Of a stretch of DNA of 64,000 nt, positions 62,797 through 64,000 are shown in pieces (within the stretch, counting starts at the first letter, position 1; the number at the start of each line of letters is the position of its first letter). The notes under the pieces are model-generated. The model was not told the DNA's origin. It saw only the letters and a program-made list of their open reading frames with translations, and ran no database searches. The position numbers and the translations under genes are program-made. The DNA comes from an uncultured Marvinbryantia sp. (lineage in GTDB: Bacteria; Bacillota; Clostridia; Lachnospirales; Lachnospiraceae): contig CANRIR010000004.1 of the NCBI GenBank assembly GCA_947630735.1, positions 25,222 to 89,221 on the forward strand. The letters run 5' to 3'.

Positions 62797-63759
62797 CTAC
62801 GGCGTCAGGGAAGACATCATCGAAGTTATATCCGTGGGCTCTGTGGCAAGTGCCTCCGCAGGGATGGTGATCGCTGTCACGGTGTCGTAGCTGACAATGC
62901 CGTCCACCGACAAGTCATTCAGCGTCAGTGTGATCTGCGGCATAACGGCATCCTCACCGGCGGTCATCTGCATAAAGCTGGAGATCATGTCGGTGAGCGG
63001 GCTCAGATCGGAGCCGTTCATATCCAGGTGGATGGAGGTCTCCGCGCCGGTTTCTTTGTCCACGGTCATGGAGATGTTGGCCATCAGGCCGGAGAGCAGG
63101 CTGGTGATCATATCCAGGGTGTCCTGGGGAACCTCCTGTCCGAGTCCTTCCGCGGATGCCGTGATCAGGTCTCCGATATCCGCAAAGCCGAGCGTGCTGC
63201 TCAAGGTGTAGGCGTCGTCGCTCTCCTCCATCGTCCATTCCAGGTTCAGCTCATCATAGACTTTGGCCGTATCTGCATTCTTCAGCTCATCCAGGCTGCC
63301 CACGCCCAGAGCGCTCAGCAGGCTGGAGAGGTCTGCCTGCTGATGGATCCACTGGGGCTCAACGCCGTTGCCCATATCCATTTTGGAAAAGGTGTCCATC
63401 TTTCCGCCGTCGTCGGACTCCACCGTGTACATTTCCATGCCTGACTGCATGGGCGTGCCCGCGATATTCATGTCATATGTACCTTTCATAGAAGTCTGCA
63501 CCGGATCCTGGAGCGCATCCACGTCAAACCTGCCGGTCATGCTCAGAGGAAGAGCGAAGGGCTCGGCGCCCTCAATGGCCAGAGTGAGCTCCGCGTCCAA
63601 ATTTAAAGTCATATCGATGCAAGTGGATGAGATGCCCTTCTGGAATTCCTGGCTCATGGCAAGAACGTCATCCACGGTGGCTGCGCCTTCTGCAAAGGCG
63701 GAAACGGGAGCGCAGCACATGGCAGATGCCATAACAATTGCGAACATTCTTTTTGTCAT
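62797..63759 (-). CDS. Secreted protein of unknown function
   Basis: A 320-residue exported protein. The signal peptide is MTKRMFAIVMASAMCCAPVS with a likely signal peptidase I site after AFA; there is no lipobox. The mature part is acidic, rich in Met, Thr and Asp, with a DUF6612/LppX-like feel: TCIDMTLNLDAELTLAIEG, GTYDMNIAGTPMQ and ISMTVDKETGAETSIHLDMN read as alternating beta strands. No function is assigned. The start (complement of 63759) follows AAGGAG. Confidence 0.85.
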   Translation of the reverse strand: MTKRMFAIVMASAMCCAPVSAFAEGAATVDDVLAMSQEFQKGISSTCIDMTLNLDAELTLAIEGAEPFALPLSMTGRFDVDALQDPVQTSMKGTYDMNIAGTPMQSGMEMYTVESDDGGKMDTFSKMDMGNGVEPQWIHQQADLSSLLSALGVGSLDELKNADTAKVYDELNLEWTMEESDDAYTLSSTLGFADIGDLITASAEGLGQEVPQDTLDMITSLLSGLMANISMTVDKETGAETSIHLDMNGSDLSPLTDMISSFMQMTAGEDAVMPQITLTLNDLSVDGIVSYDTVTAITIPAEALATEPTDITSMMSSLTP

Positions 63760-63824
63760 AAGTTCTCCTTTCGAGTACCGGACCCTGCGGCTCGATACCA
63801 TTTGCTTATTTAAAATGTGTTTCT

Positions 63825-63833
63825 ATCATAGCA
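63825..63833 (-). promoter_or_regulatory. Possible extended -10 promoter of the secreted-protein gene
   Basis: TGC-TATGAT on the minus strand, 66 bases before the start codon; no good -35. Confidence 0.4.
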
Positions 63834-63952
63834 TAAACGAGGATTAATGTATAGAATTTTTTGAAAAATTAAGGAATTATAAAGAAAACAATTTCTGGAA
63901 GGTGCTGTTTGACATTAGCTGCAATACCCCGAGTTTGCCACTTACAAATGCG

Positions 63953-63979
63953 AAATGGAGCCTGTTTTTGGCTCCATTT
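63953..63979. other. Hairpin near the right edge
   Basis: AAATGGAGCC (63953-63962) pairs perfectly with GGCTCCATTT (63970-63979) around a T-rich loop. The flanking 150 bases (63834-64000) are A/T-rich and hold no gene that I can see; the hairpin may belong to a gene beyond the window. Confidence 0.6.
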
Positions 63980-64000
63980 CCCTTGTATGTATGCGGTTTT

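Noticed and set aside
63953..63979. Transposon end or attachment site at the right-edge hairpin
   Set aside because: No transposase, no direct repeats and no second copy are visible.

Overview
The window looks like chromosomal DNA of a spore-forming member of the Clostridia, most likely Lachnospiraceae. The evidence is the GC-rich low-GC-Gram-positive style gene content, strong AGGAGG ribosome sites, sporulation genes (an alpha/beta SASP, YtfJ/GerW, YlbJ and a SpoIVA C-terminal homologue), a DUF6465 protein with a Lys/Ala-rich head, choline-binding-type wall repeat proteins, and the order rpmB / asp23 / DAK-domain kinase / recG and rsmD / coaD / ylbJ familiar from Firmicutes. Almost all genes lie on the + strand, tightly packed with ATGA or TAATG overlaps. 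The minus-strand genes are a tRNA, a DUF1292 gene, luxS, rpmB, ylbJ and a secreted protein. No prophage, insertion sequence, rRNA or CRISPR array was seen, and no gene-free stretch exceeds about 300 bases.

Layout. 1-5.1 kb: the 3' part of ilvB, then serC-serA-DUF1015. 5.1-10.7 kb: glgB, a His-rich CsoR-family metal sensor, and an ECF-type Ni/Co importer (cbiMN fusion, cbiQ, cbiO). 10.8-15.2 kb: an esterase, tRNA-Thr(CGT) on the minus strand, gltX and a UvrD-type helicase. 15.3-20.2 kb: DUF1292, a GH13 debranching-enzyme homologue that has lost two catalytic residues, DUF5662, a large palindromic element, then luxS and trpS transcribed divergently. 20.2-25.3 kb: an EAL-type c-di-GMP phosphodiesterase, mgtE, cysK and a 5'-truncated spoIVA. 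25.4-28.1 kb: two secreted wall-repeat proteins. 28.1-31.6 kb: a cobalamin nucleotide-loop cluster (cobT, cobU, cobS, a cobU-like paralogue, a cobC-type phosphatase). 31.6-41.6 kb: ruvAB, zapA, a U32 protein, an ftsW/rodA-type SEDS protein with a class B PBP, a Nudix hydrolase, DUF2953, ytfJ and a small membrane protein. 41.6-47 kb: rpmB, asp23, a fakA-like kinase, recG, DUF6465 and a SASP. 47-52 kb: an mgsA homologue, a Na/Pi cotransporter, rsmD, coaD, a coiled-coil protein and ylbJ. 52-59.5 kb: a small alarmone synthetase, four RNA-modification genes, an unknown membrane protein and recU. 59.5-62.7 kb: hisZ-hisG-hisD. The end holds a secreted protein of unknown function.

How the genes fit together. 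Metal uptake (cbiMNQO) and cobalamin assembly (cobTUSC) are two parts of one corrinoid economy about 18 kb apart. The importer lies directly downstream of a CsoR-like sensor, and its promoter carries a palindrome. glgB and the pseudo-debranching protein point to glycogen handling. SEDS protein, PBP, ZapA, wall-repeat proteins and sporulation genes form a cell-envelope/spore theme. The most unusual items are the catalytically degenerate GH13 protein, the MgsA homologue with three active-site changes, the spoIVA fragment with its own possible sporulation promoter, a hairpin element present twice with a compensatory base change, a promoter that would start the gltX mRNA as antisense tRNA-Thr, and a 39-bp minisatellite across the end of a pseudouridine synthase gene.
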